From positions 222,909,323 through 222,973,322 of the forward strand of contig CM053140.1 in assembly GCA_028571685.1 (NCBI GenBank): a stretch of 64,000 bases of DNA. Reading direction: 5' to 3'. The DNA is from Heterohyrax brucei (Eukaryota; Chordata; Mammalia; Hyracoidea; Procaviidae). The position numbers were made by a program, and so were the translations under genes. This document shows positions 33,291-45,320 of the stretch, one piece after another (positions within the stretch are counted from its first letter, which is position 1; every line of letters begins with the position of its first letter). The notes beneath the pieces were generated by a model. That model did no database searches and was not told the origin of the DNA. It was given only the letters and a program-made list of their open reading frames with translations.

Positions 33291-33299
33291 ATCAATTGC

Positions 33300-34855
33300 C
33301 ATCGAGATGCCTTCTACTATGGAACTAAATTCGGTAACTATTCTCCTCAGAAGTCCTAGCAGTGGGGACTTCTCATTTTTATAAACCTCCCAGCCAACAC
33401 CTCAGATCCTAGATTTTAAAATTGATGGTCTCATGAAAGCCAGAATCAGGCAGACTATGATTACTAATGGCAAGATTCTCCTGCATGGGACAGGAACAGC
33501 CAGGCAGTGGAGTGAAGGTAGGAAAGAAGTGGATGAGAGAGAAGCATTCCAGTCTGGCTGAGCTACTTGGTACTTTTAAAGTGTGTTGCAGCTCTCATTC
33601 ATCCCAAGGCTAACAACACACACACACGCACACACACACGCACACGCACACATGCATACTCTGACAAAGAGTTTCTAGAGAGCAGCAGTCACAAGGTTAG
33701 CCTGGCTAACTGCCAAGTCCCTGCATACCATCTCCAATTCAGAGTGTCCATTAGTCTTTTACTTCGCCAAAAAGAGTTTAATTCAAACACAACAATAAAA
33801 ACAAGAAGATTGCTGTTAAGTTTTATTTTTTTACCACAAGTTTCCAGGATAAAAAAAAAATAAGAGAAAGAAAAACACACCCTGACAACATCCCACGTCC
33901 CATCACATTCCATTTTTACAGTATAGCTGTGGGGTGTGTGATCCGCAGCCAGAAATAAAACAGAACTGGAAGAGTCAGCCATCTGTCTGGAAGCACACAC
34001 ATTCCCAGATGGCGCTTCCTTTCTGGCTTGCTGGTAACAATCTCCCCTGTCTAATGAAATGAGGCAGAAATGGCCCGGTGAGTCAGTGGAGTGGATGGAC
34101 CCCCACCCTCCCAGCTCTAGAACTAGAACTTGAGATTCCCCCAGCAAAGCTCAATTTATTGGTACACATTATCTTGCACTTGTCAGTCATCAGAACTGTT
34201 GCTGTGTATTTTCAAAACACATGTCCAAAAGTGAGAGAACAGTTGGCTTTTGGAGGGCAGGAACCGTTTGCTCCTCTTCTCATGTGCCCAGTCCTCAGCA
34301 AAATGTTTTTCATGCCTTGCACACAGTGGTGGTAAAGTCTCTCTGACTTAAGGGCTTACTAGAAGTCTGAGTACCTACCTAAACCTTAGAACTCATGGGC
34401 TTAAGAAAAGCCAAAACCAGGCAAACTTGATAACTAAGGCAGGATCTACCCCGCCTGGCCTGCAGGCGGTCAGTGGTGAGGCAGGACAGCCAAAGAGCAG
34501 AACAAAGATAGAAGAGAAGTGGATGACGGAGAAGCAGGAAGTCCAGGTAAACCCAATTCCCCTTTGCGTCTCAACCGTTTGCCCAGAGTCCGTTCTCTGA
34601 CTTTGATTTAAGCATATATAATGTGTAATTTAGGAACCAAAGACAGAACGGAGGGCAAAAAGTTGTTGATTAACATGACGTTGTTCCTCAGAGAATCTGT
34701 AGTTCTAGTATTAACAGGTAATGAGACCTTGAGCAACTAACATTTTTAATCCTCAAGAACCTAAAATTTTTCACCTCACTTCCTAAATTCTGAGCTGTTT
34801 TCACACAGGGACTGTGGAGTGTAACTTGCTCACCATTGTCTTTACTACATCTTCT
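33300..34855. other. No gene; (CA)n microsatellite
   Basis: The interrupted (CA)n run is at 33617-33656. A minus-strand frame of 152 codons (34147-33689) reads through unassigned sequence with no recognisable domain and is probably chance. Confidence 0.5.
33617..33656 (+). repeat. (CA)n/(CGCA)n microsatellite
   Basis: CA dinucleotides with interspersed CG over about 40 bp. Confidence 0.9.
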
Positions 34856-34857
34856 AG

Positions 34858-34998
34858 AACAGTGGTTCTCAAACCCAAGCTGAATCAGAGTCACGTGACT
34901 CTGCCTTCAGAGTTTTTGACTCAACAGGTTTAGGGTTTAACCCACGAATTCTCATTCTAACAAGTCCAGTTATCATGATTAGGATTACTGCTCACCCA
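34858..34998 (+). mobile_element. MER5A-like DNA transposon relic
   Basis: It starts 'aacagtggttctcaaaccca' and ends 'acttggagaactcctg', complementary ends typical of MER5A (non-autonomous hAT). The interior has 'ctgaatcagagtcacgtgac' and 'cattctaacaagtccagtta'. Confidence 0.7.
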
Positions 34999-35174
34999 TA
35001 CTTGGAGAACTCCTGGACTGGAATACGCCATCACATAGCAAGAATTCAAGAGATGTTTGCTCACAAAAATGAGAACACAAATGAACCTGCAAAACGACTT
35101 GAGAAAGAAACAATTTATAACACGAATCTAGGAGCTACAACTACATGATTATCTCCTTGTTTGAACTTTAGTCA

Positions 35175-35503
35175 TTAATTGTTGTCAGTTGCCATCCCCG
35201 TATGCTTCACGTGGTTTTTAAGGCTGTGACTTGTGGGAAGCAGGTTGTCAGGTCTGTCTCCTGAGGCACCTCTTTGTGAGTCTTAACTACAAAGCTTTTG
35301 GCTAGTAAACACACTGCTGCCGAGTTGGTTCCAGCTCATAGTGGCCCTAGGCAACAGAGTAGAACTGCTCCACAGAGCTTCTAAGGAGCACCTGGTGGAT
35401 TTGAACTGCTGCCTTTTTGGTTAGCACATGTAGCACTTAACCACTATACCACCAGGGTTTCCTCTGGCTAGTAGACCAGTGCTAAGCATTTGTGCCACCA
35501 AAT
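35175..35503 (-). mobile_element. AfroSINE, long form, split by another AfroSINE
   Basis: The outer copy is 35175-35307 ('attgttgtcagttgccatcc', 'gtgggaagcaggttgtcagg') plus 35463-35503 ('gaccagtgctaagcatttgt'). The inner copy at 35308-35462 has TSD TGGCTAGTA (35302-35310 and about 35465-35473) derived from the outer SINE. Confidence 0.85.
35308..35462 (-). mobile_element. AfroSINE, short form, inserted in a long-form SINE
   Basis: 'ctgccgagttggttccagct', 'cagcttctaagg'-type middle, 'gcacctggtggatttgaact' and 'accactataccaccagggtt'. It lacks the middle block. It is younger than the long form it interrupts, matching the expected order of subfamilies. Confidence 0.87.
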
Positions 35504-35504
35504 G

Positions 35505-36050
35505 AATATAAATTGGGCTCAACACGGCCCATCAACACACAAACAAGAATCTAATATTTCAAGCCAGAAGTCACTCAATTTATGAAACTTTAGCAAGCTG
35601 AGAAGACAACTGAAAAGTTTACGTGGAAAAGTAACCTTAGTAGTATTTAGAATAAATAGTTGTTTTCTCAGTGGGTCTTTTAACTCTAAGCACATAAAGA
35701 AAAGTTAAAGACAGACAAACACATAATATTTGTACAGATTTGTTTACTGAATCTGCACATACTTAACATTTTAAACATTAAGAAATTTGGACTCATAGAG
35801 GAACAGAAGAGTATTTTAATTATTTTTATTTAACATGTATAATTTATCTAGTCATAAGATTACGAGTTGAAAATTTATGTGTATGTGTGCCTATATATAT
35901 ATGTACATGTGTATATATATATATGTATTTGGAACAATGATAAGAACCTAAGAATCTCACACTTATAAGTTTAAAATCATAGAATTACTTAAGTCTTAGG
36001 AAGTTTCACCAGACTGTCAAAAAAAACCGAAATACGCTATATTAAATATA
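35505..36050. other. No gene; (TA)n-rich
   Basis: AT-rich with a 'tatatatatatgtacatgtg' simple repeat at 35892-35930. Nothing else assigned. Confidence 0.5.
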
Positions 36051-36052
36051 CT

Positions 36053-36246
36053 AGTTGCCCTTAAGTTGACTCAGATTCCTGGCAACCCCATCTATGTCAG
36101 AACTCTGCTCCATAGGTTCCCAATGGCTGATTTTTCAGAAATAGATTTCCAGGACTTTCTTCCAAGGCACCTCTGGATAGACTGAAATCTCCAGACTTTC
36201 AATTAGCAGCCAAGCATGTAAACCATTTTTGTCATCCAGGGACTCC
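36053..36246 (-). mobile_element. AfroSINE, long form, diverged
   Basis: 'ttgcccttaagttgactcag', 'tggcaaccccatctatgtca', 'aatagatttccaggactttc' and 'attagcagccaagcatgtaa'. Minus strand. Confidence 0.82.
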
Positions 36247-36304
36247 AATATTAAATACAGAAATCTGTATATAAAATCTTAAGACTTGGCTTATAAGTGG
36301 GACC

Positions 36305-36490
36305 ATACACAAACTGGAAACCTTGGTGGCATAGTGGGCTAAGTGCTACATCTACTAACTGAAAGGTTGGCAGTTCAAATCCTCCGGGCGCTCCTCGGAA
36401 ACTCTATGGAGCAGTTCCATTCTGACCTATAGGGTCACTATGAGTCAGACCCAACTCAGTGGCAGTAGGTTTTTTGGGTATACACAAACT
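36305..36490 (+). mobile_element. AfroSINE, short form, with perfect TSD
   Basis: The body is 36316-36479, between ATACACAAACT at 36305-36315 and 36480-36490. It has the head 'tggcatagtgggctaagtgc', the B-box-like 'ggcagttcaaatcctc', no middle block, and the end 'cactatgagtcagacccaac' with a T-rich tail. Confidence 0.92.
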
Positions 36491-36496
36491 ATTTTA

Positions 36497-37215
36497 CTTT
36501 TCTATTGCTGTGTAAGAAGTCCTAGTGGTGCAATGGTTTAGTGAAATGCTGGTGGTTTGAACCTACCAGGCTCTCCAAAGGAGAAACACGTGGCAGTCTA
36601 CTTCCATAATCTTTACGTAATATTTAGGTAATCTTTAATTATAGCCTTGGAAATCCTATGGGCAGCACTGCTTTGCCTTACAGCATGACTATGAGTTGGA
36701 ATCAACTCAATGGCAATAGGTTTTGGTTTTAGTGCTGTGTAACAAGTTATCATAAATGTGGTGGCTTTAAACAACATAAATTTATACTCTCATATTTTCT
36801 GTAGATTAAATGTTGGTGGAAGTGATTGGATTCACCATTAAGAGTCTCACTGAGCTAAAGCAAGATGCTGGCCAGGGCTATGGTTCTCATCTGGAGCTTG
36901 GGTTCAGCTTCTCAGCTCAACAGTTATTGGAAGAATTCATATCCCGGCAAATGTTTGTCTGAGGTTCCAGTTTCCTTGCTGGCTGTTAGTAAGGGCTCAA
37001 CAAATCAAAGATTCCTACATTCCTTGTCACACAGCCTCCCCTACCTTCAAGGTGGTAGCAGTACATCTACTGCGTCCTCTTCATGGTTCCAAACTCTTCG
37101 ACCTTCCCTTCTGCCACCAGTAAGAGAAAACTCTCTGCTTTTAAGGGCTCATAGGATTATAGCAAACCCATCCAGATCATCTCCCAATCTTAAAGTCAAC
37201 TGTGCTGTAAAACAA
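36497..37215 (+). repeat. Ancient eutherian repeat (family not assigned) with SINE inside
   Basis: 'tctattgctgtgtaa' followed, after the SINE, by 'caagttatcataaatgtggt', 'ggctttaaacaacataaatt' and 'gtctcactgagctaaagcaa' is a common old mammalian repeat I recognise but cannot name. Open frames in it are not genes. Confidence 0.6.
36506..36742 (+). mobile_element. AfroSINE, long form, with perfect TSD
   Basis: The body is 36516-36732, between TGCTGTGTAA at 36506-36515 and 36733-36742. The middle block is present ('aggagaaacacgtggcagtc') and contains an extra small duplication ('cgtaatatttaggtaatctt') near 36614-36637. The end is 'gactatgagttggaatcaac'. Confidence 0.9.
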
Positions 37216-37267
37216 AATAACCACAAAATAATGTAAGTTTCAAGGATTGTGGCAAGGAATATTGAGA

Positions 37268-37720
37268 GAGATTTTATTTCTTTATTTTTCTGTCTTTTAC
37301 TATGATTAAGTGGAAGTTCATACTCCAAGTCAACTTGCCATATAAAATCCCATATACAAGTCTCTGTGGAAATCTAGCTGCTCTTGCAGCCCTGTGAAAG
37401 CACACTCCTGCTTTCTACTCTGGACTTACCATGCTTATACAACCAATATCTATCCCCTCCTACCTTCCTGTTTCATTATAATGGAGAAACTGCTCTGACA
37501 GCCAGACTATGGCCTTGTAGTCTAGTTCAATTTTTGTCTGAAGAATTGTCTTTGATACTGGTTTCAGCTGTGGGCTAGCAGTGAGTCTAGGGGCCGTGTA
37601 CTTAGGGGACCCCCAGGATGTTAGACCAAGTCTGGTTTTATACTGGAATTCTAGATGTGCACACCCATTTTTCTTTTTCTCATGCAACATCAGGGAGTCT
37701 ACACTGTGTTCCTTAGAATT
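37268..37720 (-). mobile_element. L1 3' UTR, 5'-truncated, minus
   Basis: 'ttactatgattaagtggaag', 'ccctgtgaaagcacactcct', 'tctaggggccgtgtacttag' and 'gtctggttttatactggaat' match the elephant-type L1 3' UTR. The tail complement is the T-rich stretch at 37268-37300. Confidence 0.75.
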
Positions 37721-37740
37721 CCACCTACCATGTTAATCAA

Positions 37741-38102
37741 AATCCTCCTTAAATATTGCTAAAATTCCCACACTAATATGTAAAAATACTTCTAAACTGA
37801 ACCTAAATAATTCAAGAAAAATGTGTGGACAAGTGGGTGAGCAGGCAGGCACACAGAGCATTGCATTCCAAAAACTAAGGCTCTGGACATGGCTAAAACT
37901 TCTAGCTAAAGTCTAAGCAAATTCTCTCTTGCCCTAAGTGACTCCATTTCAAAGACAGGTTCTGTCATATGATGCAGTCTGCCACTTCTTTAAAATTACT
38001 ACCTTATATTTGACCTACATAGAAGCAGTACTACAGAAAAATGAGGTTTGAGCACTATGCTCTGCTGATTTAAAAATTGTGGTTAGAAATGGTTGTTAAA
38101 AA
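37741..38102. other. No recognisable feature
   Basis: Unassigned sequence between an L1 3' UTR fragment and the second full-length L1. Confidence 0.5.
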
Positions 38103-38117
38103 GAGATTATTCAGTTT

Positions 38118-39130
38118 TTGTTCTTATTTCTTTTTGTTGTGTTTATGTGAAAGTATGCAATCCAAATTAAATTTGCATTCCTGCCTATCTACAGCTCCTT
38201 CTGCTCTTCTTGTCCAGTGAAAGCACACTCTTTCTTTTCATTCTATACGTGTCATATCCTCTTAATCACCTGTCACCTCCTCTCCATCCTCTCCTCTCAC
38301 ACCTAGAAAGAGACCAGTAGTACAGCATCCTAGAAATGCATAGAATCATAAAATATACACGCCATATGGTTACATTGTGTCCCCAAGTCCAGTGCATTTT
38401 TGTCTGAACAGTTGATCTCAGTAATGTTTTCTGGATGGGGCAACAGCAGGTCTAGGGGCCATGATCCCAGGAGATACCCCAGGTCATTGGACCATCAACT
38501 ATGGTCTTTTAGCAGAGCCCTTCAGCAGCACCCCTCTTTTTCTCATGTTGCCACTGGGAGTCAACATTATGTGCCACATCACAGCTGTCTTTCATGGTGA
38601 CTTGGCACCATCTGGTTCTTCTAGTCACATGTTGATACAGTCTGCCATTCCAACGAGTTCTTCTGTCTCTTGGGCTCTTTTTTTGCTCATGTCTTTGTTC
38701 TCAGTGATTATCAGTTCTGGATGCGTTGATACTATTTGGTGTACCTCAGATGGCAGCTTGCTAGCTTTTAGGAACTCAGGCACCACTCTCCTATATGCAG
38801 TGAAGAAGGCTTTCCTAGCAACAGGCTAGTTATGCCAATTGGACTCTATGTCACCAGAGAGCATGGGCCTTAGGCCCCATCCCTGCTGCTCTATCTTTGC
38901 AGTATTGGGTTAAGATTAGGAGAGTTTTCAGTTATATTGAAGTCAGTTAAGTTGATCTACTTCCTACTGTGTGCCATCACTGCTTTCGCCTAACCAAATT
39001 TCTATCAACTGTCTAATCTATAACCAACCATCTCCCTTCCTCTCCACTCTTGTAGCTGTCAGAGAGTCTTTTCTTCTGAACAGAAGTCTATTTTTAAGTC
39101 CTTCGAGCAGCGGTCTCATACAATATTTGT
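38118..39130 (-). other. L1 copy 2 3' UTR
   Basis: Parallels 8725-9765: 'gcctatctacagctccttct', 'ctaggggccatgatcccagg', 'gtgtacctcagatggcagct'. The tail complement 'gttcttatttctttttgttg' is at the left edge. Confidence 0.8.
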
Positions 39131-40696
39131 CCTTCTACCACTGACTGATTTTACTCAGCATAATGCCCTCCAGTTGAAACCAGGTTTTGAGATGCTTCCT
39201 AAAATCATCGTTGTTCTTTATCATTGCACAGTTTTCTACTGAATACATGTACCATTGTTTCTTTACCCATTCATCTGCTGATGGACATCTGGGTTGATTC
39301 CATCTTTTTGCTATTGTGGACTGAGCCACAATAAGCATTCATGTGCATGTATATGTTCATGTGACAGCCTTTGTTTCTGTAGGATATATTCTGAGCAGTG
39401 GTATTACTGGATCAAATGGTATATCTATTTCCAGATTTTTAAGGAAGCACCAAATTGCTTTCCTAAAAGGTCGTACCATTTTGAAATCCCACCAGCAGTG
39501 GACGAGAGTTCTTGTCCTCCACAGCCTCTCCAGCATTTGTTGTTTTGTAGTTTTGGATCAGGGGCAACCTTGTTATGTTAAAATGGTATCTCACTGCAGT
39601 CTTGATTTGGATTTCTGTGATGTGTCTTTTGACTATCTGGATGTCCTCTTTGGGGAAGTGTCTGCCCATGTCTTCTGCCCATTGCTTAATTGGGTTATTT
39701 ACCTTTTTCTTGTTTTTTTTTTTTTTTGCAGTGCCTTATAGATCATTGTGATCAGACATCAGTCTGGCATGTAGTTGTCAAATATTTTTTCCCTTTCTAT
39801 AGGTGGTCTTTTAACTCTTTTGATAAAGTCTTCTATGAGCAAAAGTTGTTTAGTTCTCAGTAGTTCCCACTTATCTATTTCCTCTTCTATTGACTGTGCT
39901 TTGCTTATCACCTTTTGAAGTCTATCCAAGCTTATGAATTTGAGCTTCCATTATTGATCGTGTTTTTTCTTGCCTGATCTTTATCATTTTAGGTTTGATA
40001 TTTAGGTCTTTGATCCACTTGGAGTTACTTTTTGTTTAAGGTGTGAGAGATGGGTCTTCCTCCAATTTTTTGCAGCCAGGCAAGTGCCATCAAGTCGGAT
40101 CCAGCTGAGGATATCCAATTTTGCCAATACTGTTTGTTGAAGAGAATGTTTTTACCCCAGTTTGTAATTTTTAGGGCCTTGTCAAGCATCAGCTGTTCAT
40201 AAGAGGATAGTGGCATCTTTTGGATCTCAACTCTATTCTGTTGGCCTGTACATCTCCTTTTGTACCAGTAGTCAGCTGCCCTGACTACTGTGGCTACATA
40301 AAAGTTTCTAAGGTAAGATTATGTGAGGCCTCCCACTGTGGTCCTCTCTTTCAGTAGTGCTTTACATATCCCAAGTTTCTTCCACTTCCAAATTTGATTA
40401 TTTGTTTCACCATCTCATTAAAAAATGGCACTGGAATTTTTGTTGGAATTGCACTGTATATGTAGATCACTTTGGGTAAAACAGACATTTTCACGATGTT
40501 AAGTCTTCCTATATGTGAGCAGGGTCGGTTTCTCCATTTATGTAAGTTCCTTTGGTTACGTGCAGTAAGGTCTTGTAATTCTCTTTATATAGGTCTCTTA
40601 CTTATCTAGTTAGATTCATTCCTAGGTATTTTGTCTTCTTGGGGGCTATAGTAAATGGTATTGATTTGTTGGTTTCTTCTTTGATTATCTCTTTGA
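39131..40696 (-). pseudogene. L1 copy 2 ORF2, C-terminal part
   Basis: On the minus strand, 'KRWNQPRCPSADEWVKKQWY' (39338-39135) is the ORF2p C-terminal region. 'IQIKTAVRYHFNITRLPLIQ' lies near 39600, and 'PFTIAPKKTKYLGMNLTR' at the left edge of the RTE insertion (about 40610-40660). Frames are interrupted and a SINE-tail micro-insertion lies at 40075-40112. Confidence 0.85.
40075..40112 (-). mobile_element. Micro-insertion of AfroSINE 3' end in L1 copy 2
   Basis: 'ccaggcaagtgccatcaagt' and 'cggatccagct' interrupt L1 text. L1 copy 1 (about 10690-10715) reads straight through 'ttttttgcagatggatgacc' at the same place. The TSD is short or decayed (cag/cag). Confidence 0.7.
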
Positions 40697-43124
40697 ACAT
40701 ACAGTCAGCACGAAATGATAATAACTGGTGACTGGAGTGCAAACATTGAAAGAAAAAAGAAGGATTGGTAGTTGGAAAATACGGATTCAGTGATAGAAAC
40801 AATGTCAGAGATAGCATAATAGACTTTTGCAAGACTAATGACTTTTCCACTGCAAATACCTTTTTAACCAACACAAACAGTGACTGTACTAATGGACCTC
40901 ATGAGATGGAATACACAGGAACAAAAGTGAATACATATGTGGAAAAAGACAATGGAAAAACTCTGTATCAGCAGTCAGAACAAGACCAGGTGGCACAGAT
41001 CATTAATTGCTCATATGCAAATTCAAATTGAAACTGAAGAAAATTAGAATAAGTCCACGAGAGCCAAAGTGTGACCTTGAGTATAGCCCTCCCGAGTTTA
41101 AAGACCACCTCAAGAACAGATTTGATGTGTTGATAACTAGTGATGAAATACTGAAGACATCATCCATGAAGAGAGCAAGAGGTTATTAAAAAGACAGGAA
41201 AGAAAGAAAAGACCAAATTGGCTGTCAGAAGAGACTCTAAAACTTGCTCTTGAACATCAAGCAGCTAAAGCAAAAGGAAGAAATGGCAAAGTAAAAGATC
41301 TAAGTAGAAGATTTCAAAGAGCAGCTCGAGAAGACAAAAGAAAGTATTATAATGACATGCAAAGAGCTGGAAAATGGAAAACCAGAAGAAAAGAACATAT
41401 TCTGTGTTTCTCAAGCTGTAAGAACTGAAGAAAAAAATCAACCCTCGAGTTGTAATAGTGAACGATTCTACAGGGAAACCACGAAAAGACTCAGGGAGCA
41501 TCAAAACAAGATGGAAGGAATACACAGAGTCATTATATCAGAGAAATTGCCAATGTTCAGCCATTTAAAGAGGTAGCATATGATCAGGGACCAATGGAAC
41601 TGAAGGAAGAAGTCAAAGCTACACTAAAGGCATTGACAAAAAATAGGTTCCAGGAATTGATGAAATATCAATTGGGATATTCCAACAAACAGACACAGTG
41701 CTGGAAGTGCTCACTTGTCCATGCCAAGAAATTTGGAGGACAGCTACCTGGCCAGCTAACTGGAAGAGATCCAAATTTATGCTCATTCCAAAGAAAGGTG
41801 ATCCAACTGAATGAGTAAATTACCAAACAATATTGTTAATATCACACACAAGTAAAATTCTGCTCAAGATCATTCAAGAGTAACTACAACAGTATATTGA
41901 CAAGAAACTGCCAGAAATTCAACTGGATTCAGAAGAAGATGTGGAATCAGGGATATCATCACTGATGTCAAATGGATCTTGGATGAAAGCAAAGAATACC
42001 AGAAAGATGTTTACTTGCATTTCATTGATGATGCAAAATGATTCAACTGTGTGGATCATACTAAATTATGGCTAATGTTGCAGAGAATGGGACTCCTAAG
42101 GAATCTGTATACGGATCAAGAGGCACTTGTGAGAACAGAAAAAGAGGACACTGCATGGTTTATAGTCAGGAAAGGTGTGCATCAGGGTTGTATCTTCTCA
42201 CCATAGTTCTGTAATCTGTATGCCAAGGAAATAATCTGAGAAGTTGGATTTTATGAAGAAGAACAAGGCATCAGGATTGGAGGATGACTTATTAACAACC
42301 TGAGTTATGCAGATGACACTACCTTACTTGCTGGAAATGAAGATTTGAGACATTTACTGATGAAGATCAAGGACCACAGCCTTCAGTATGGATTGCACCT
42401 CAACATCAGGAAAACAAAAATCCTCACAACTGGACCAGAAAGCAACATTGTCATAAATGGAGAAGAGGATTGAGGTTATCAAGGATTTCACTTGACTTGG
42501 GTCCACAATCAGGGAAGCAGCAGTCAGGAAATCAAAAGACTCAATGCATAGGCAAGATCTGCTACAAAGTACCTCTTTAAATTATTCAAAAGTAAGGATG
42601 TCACCTTGAAGACTAAAATGCATCTGACCCAAGCCATAGTATTTTCAGTTGCATCATATGCACGCAAAAGCTGGACCATAAACAAAGAAGACAGTGGAAG
42701 AATTGATGCCTTTGAATTGTAGTGTTGGAGAAGAATGTTGAATGTACCATGGACCACCAAAAAAACAAACAGATTTGTTCTGGAAGAAGTACAACCAGAG
42801 TGCTACTTGGAAGCAAAGACAGCAAGACTGTGTCTTACATTCTTTGGACATTTTGTCAGGAAAGATCAGTCTCAGAAGAAGGACATCAGGCTTGGTAGAG
42901 TGGCCAGCCAAATGCCATTGAGACGGATCCAACTCATGGTAGAGTGGAGGGTCAGTGAAAAAGAGTAAGACCTTCAACAAGACGGATCGACACAGTGGCC
43001 GCAACAGTGGGCTTAACCGTAAAAATGAATGTGGACATGGAGCAAGACCAGGCAGTGTTTTGTTCCATTGTTCATAGGGTTGCTGTGGTTGGAACTCACT
43101 CGACAGCACCTAACAACAACTGAT
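40697..43124 (+). mobile_element. RTE (BovB-like) LINE copy C, 5'-truncated, in L1 copy 2
   Basis: It begins in the endonuclease region ('cagtcagcacgaaatgataa') and ends 'gcacctaacaacaac'. The RT catalytic motif reads SYADDTTLL at about 42302-42328. Other segments are 'aagctacactaaaggcattg' and 'caccttgaagactaaaatgc'. Stops and frameshifts are frequent. L1 sequence is continuous on either side except for about 20 bp of target that appear to be missing. Confidence 0.9.
42893..42947 (-). mobile_element. 33-bp micro-insertion of AfroSINE 3' end with perfect TSD
   Basis: The insert is 42904-42936 ('ccagccaaatgccattgaga' then 'cggatccaactca'), the complement of the AfroSINE terminus. TGGTAGAGTGG flanks it at 42893-42903 and 42937-42947. 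RTE copy D at 63959-63969 has this site once, an empty-site control within the window. Confidence 0.9.
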
Positions 43125-45320
43125 TTACTTATGTTTATCTTATATCCTGATACTTTGCTGAACTCTTCTATCAGTTCCAGTAGTTTATTTATGGAATCTT
43201 TAGGATTCTCTGTGTGTACAATCATTTCATCTGCAAACAGGCAAATTTTTACTTCTTTCCCCAGTGCAGAAGCTCTTTATTTCTTTGTCTTGTCTAATTG
43301 CTCTGGTTAGAACCTCTACTACAACATTGACTAGTAGTGGTGAGAGTGGGCATACTTGTCTAGTTCCATTCTCAAGGGGAATTCTTTCAGCCTCTCTCTG
43401 TTCAAGATCATGTAGGTGGTTGGCTTTGCATAGATACCACTGAGGAATTTGCTTTGAGGAATTTCCCATCTATTCCTATTTTGCTGAGAGTTTTAGCACG
43501 AATGGATGTTGGATTTTGTTGAATGTCTTTTCTTCATCAATTGACAAAATCAGGTAATTCTTATCCTTCGTGCTGTTTATGTGGTTGATCATATTTATTT
43601 TTGTGTGTGTGATGCTGAACCAGCCTTTCATCCCTAGTATGAATCCAACTTGGTCATGATGAATTATTTTTTTGATATGTTGTTGAATTTTATTGGGAAG
43701 GATTTTGTTGAAGATTCTTCCATCTAGATTCATGAGAGATATTGGTCTGTAGTTGTCTTTTTTCATGGTATCTTTCCCTGGCTTTGATATCAGGGTTATG
43801 CTGGCTTCATAAAATGAATTTAGGAATATTCCATCCCTTTCTATACTGTGAAATAGTCTCATTCATCTTGGAGTTAACTCTTCTCTAAAAACTTTGGTAG
43901 AATTCTTCGGTGAAGCTATCTGGGCCAGGACTGTGTTTGGATTACTTTTTCAATCTCTTCCTTCATGATGGATTTAGTAAGTTGTTCTACTTCTCCTTGT
44001 GATAATTTTGGTAGGTGATGTGAATCTAGAATCTAGGTTTTCAAATCTGTTAGAGTACAATCTTTTGTAGTATTCTGTTATGATACTTTTGATTTCAGTT
44101 GGGTCTGTTGTAATATCTCCTGTCTCATTTCTTATTTGGGTTGTTTGTTTCCTCTCCTGTTTTTCTTTTGTAAATTTAGCCAATGGTTTGCCAATTTTGT
44201 TGATCTTTTCTAAAAGCCAGCTTTTGGTTTTGTTATTTATACATATATTTTTTTAATTCTTCTATTCTTTAATTCATTTAGTTTTGCTCTAGTCTTTATT
44301 ACCTGTTTTCTTGTTTTGCCTGAGTGGTTCCTCTGTTGCTCCCTTTCTACTTGTTGAAGCTGTAGGGTTTATTCTTTGGTTTGGGTCCTTTCTTCCTTTC
44401 AGATGTGTGCATTTATAGAGACAAACTGATCTCTGATCTCTGGGCACTGCTCTTGCTCTATTCCATAGATTCTGGTAGTATGTGTCTTCATTCTCATTTG
44501 ATTCCATAAATTACTTGTTTATCCTTCATTTCTTCTATAATCCATGGATTTTTGAGCAAGGTGCTATTCAGTCTCCATAAATTCAAATTTCTACCTATGT
44601 TTTTTCTGTTATTGATTGGAACTTTTATGACTTTATGGTCCAAATGATGCTTTGCAATAATTCAATGGTTTGGATTTTGTTGAGATTTGCTTTATGTCCT
44701 AACACATGATCTATTCTGGAAAATGTTCCATGTGCATTGGAGAAGAAGGTATACTTATCTGTTGATAGGTAAAACATTTTGTATATGTTAATGAGAGCTA
44801 GTTGGTTAATTGTCACTATAAGATCTTCTGTGTCTTTACTGGGTTGTTTTCTGGATGATCCGTCCATTACTGAGTGGACAGGGTGTCGAAGTCTGCAACT
44901 ATTATTGTGGAATGATTCATCTCATTTTTCAATGTTGTCAGTGTTTGTTCAATGTATTTAGATGCTCTGGTATTGGGTGTAAAATATTTAATACTGTTAA
45001 ATCCTGCTTCTGTATTGAGCTTTTTAGCAATAAATAGTGACCATCCTTGTCCACAATGGTAGATTTTATATTGAAGTCTGTTTCTCTTGACATTACTATT
45101 GCCACTCCTGCTCTGCTTTGTGTGCTGTTGGCTTGGTACACATTTTTCCATCCTTTAATTTTCAATTTGTTCATATCGTTAAGTCTAAGGTGTGTTTCTT
45201 GTAAGCAACATATACACGAATCATGTCTTTTGATCCAGGATGTCCTTCACTATCTCTTTATTGGAGTGTTCAGTACATTTGTATTCAGTGTAATTATTGA
45301 TAGCTATGTGTTTAGTGCTG
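43125..45320 (-). pseudogene. L1 copy 2 ORF2, endonuclease and RT part
   Basis: Minus strand. The endonuclease has 'IVMSRETDFNIKSTIVDKDG' (45174-44938) and 'SRIDHVLGHKANLN' (near 44700). The RT has '[20 protein letters not shown]' (43862-43476), then 'ENGTRQVCPLSPLLVNVVVE' and '[20 protein letters not shown]' up to the RTE junction. Several stops and frameshifts. Confidence 0.88.

Noticed and set aside
33689..34147. Minus-strand open frame of 152 codons
   Set aside because: No recognisable domain and composition like surrounding non-coding DNA. A plus-strand frame overlaps it. Chance is the simplest explanation.
35892..35930. AT-rich tract as an origin or matrix attachment site
   Set aside because: It is a plain TA/TG microsatellite. 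Nothing in the sequence supports a specific function.
36865..37236. 123-codon plus-strand frame after the SINE at 36516
   Set aside because: It falls inside an old interspersed repeat recognised from its start ('ttgctgtgtaacaagttatc'). No conserved protein features.
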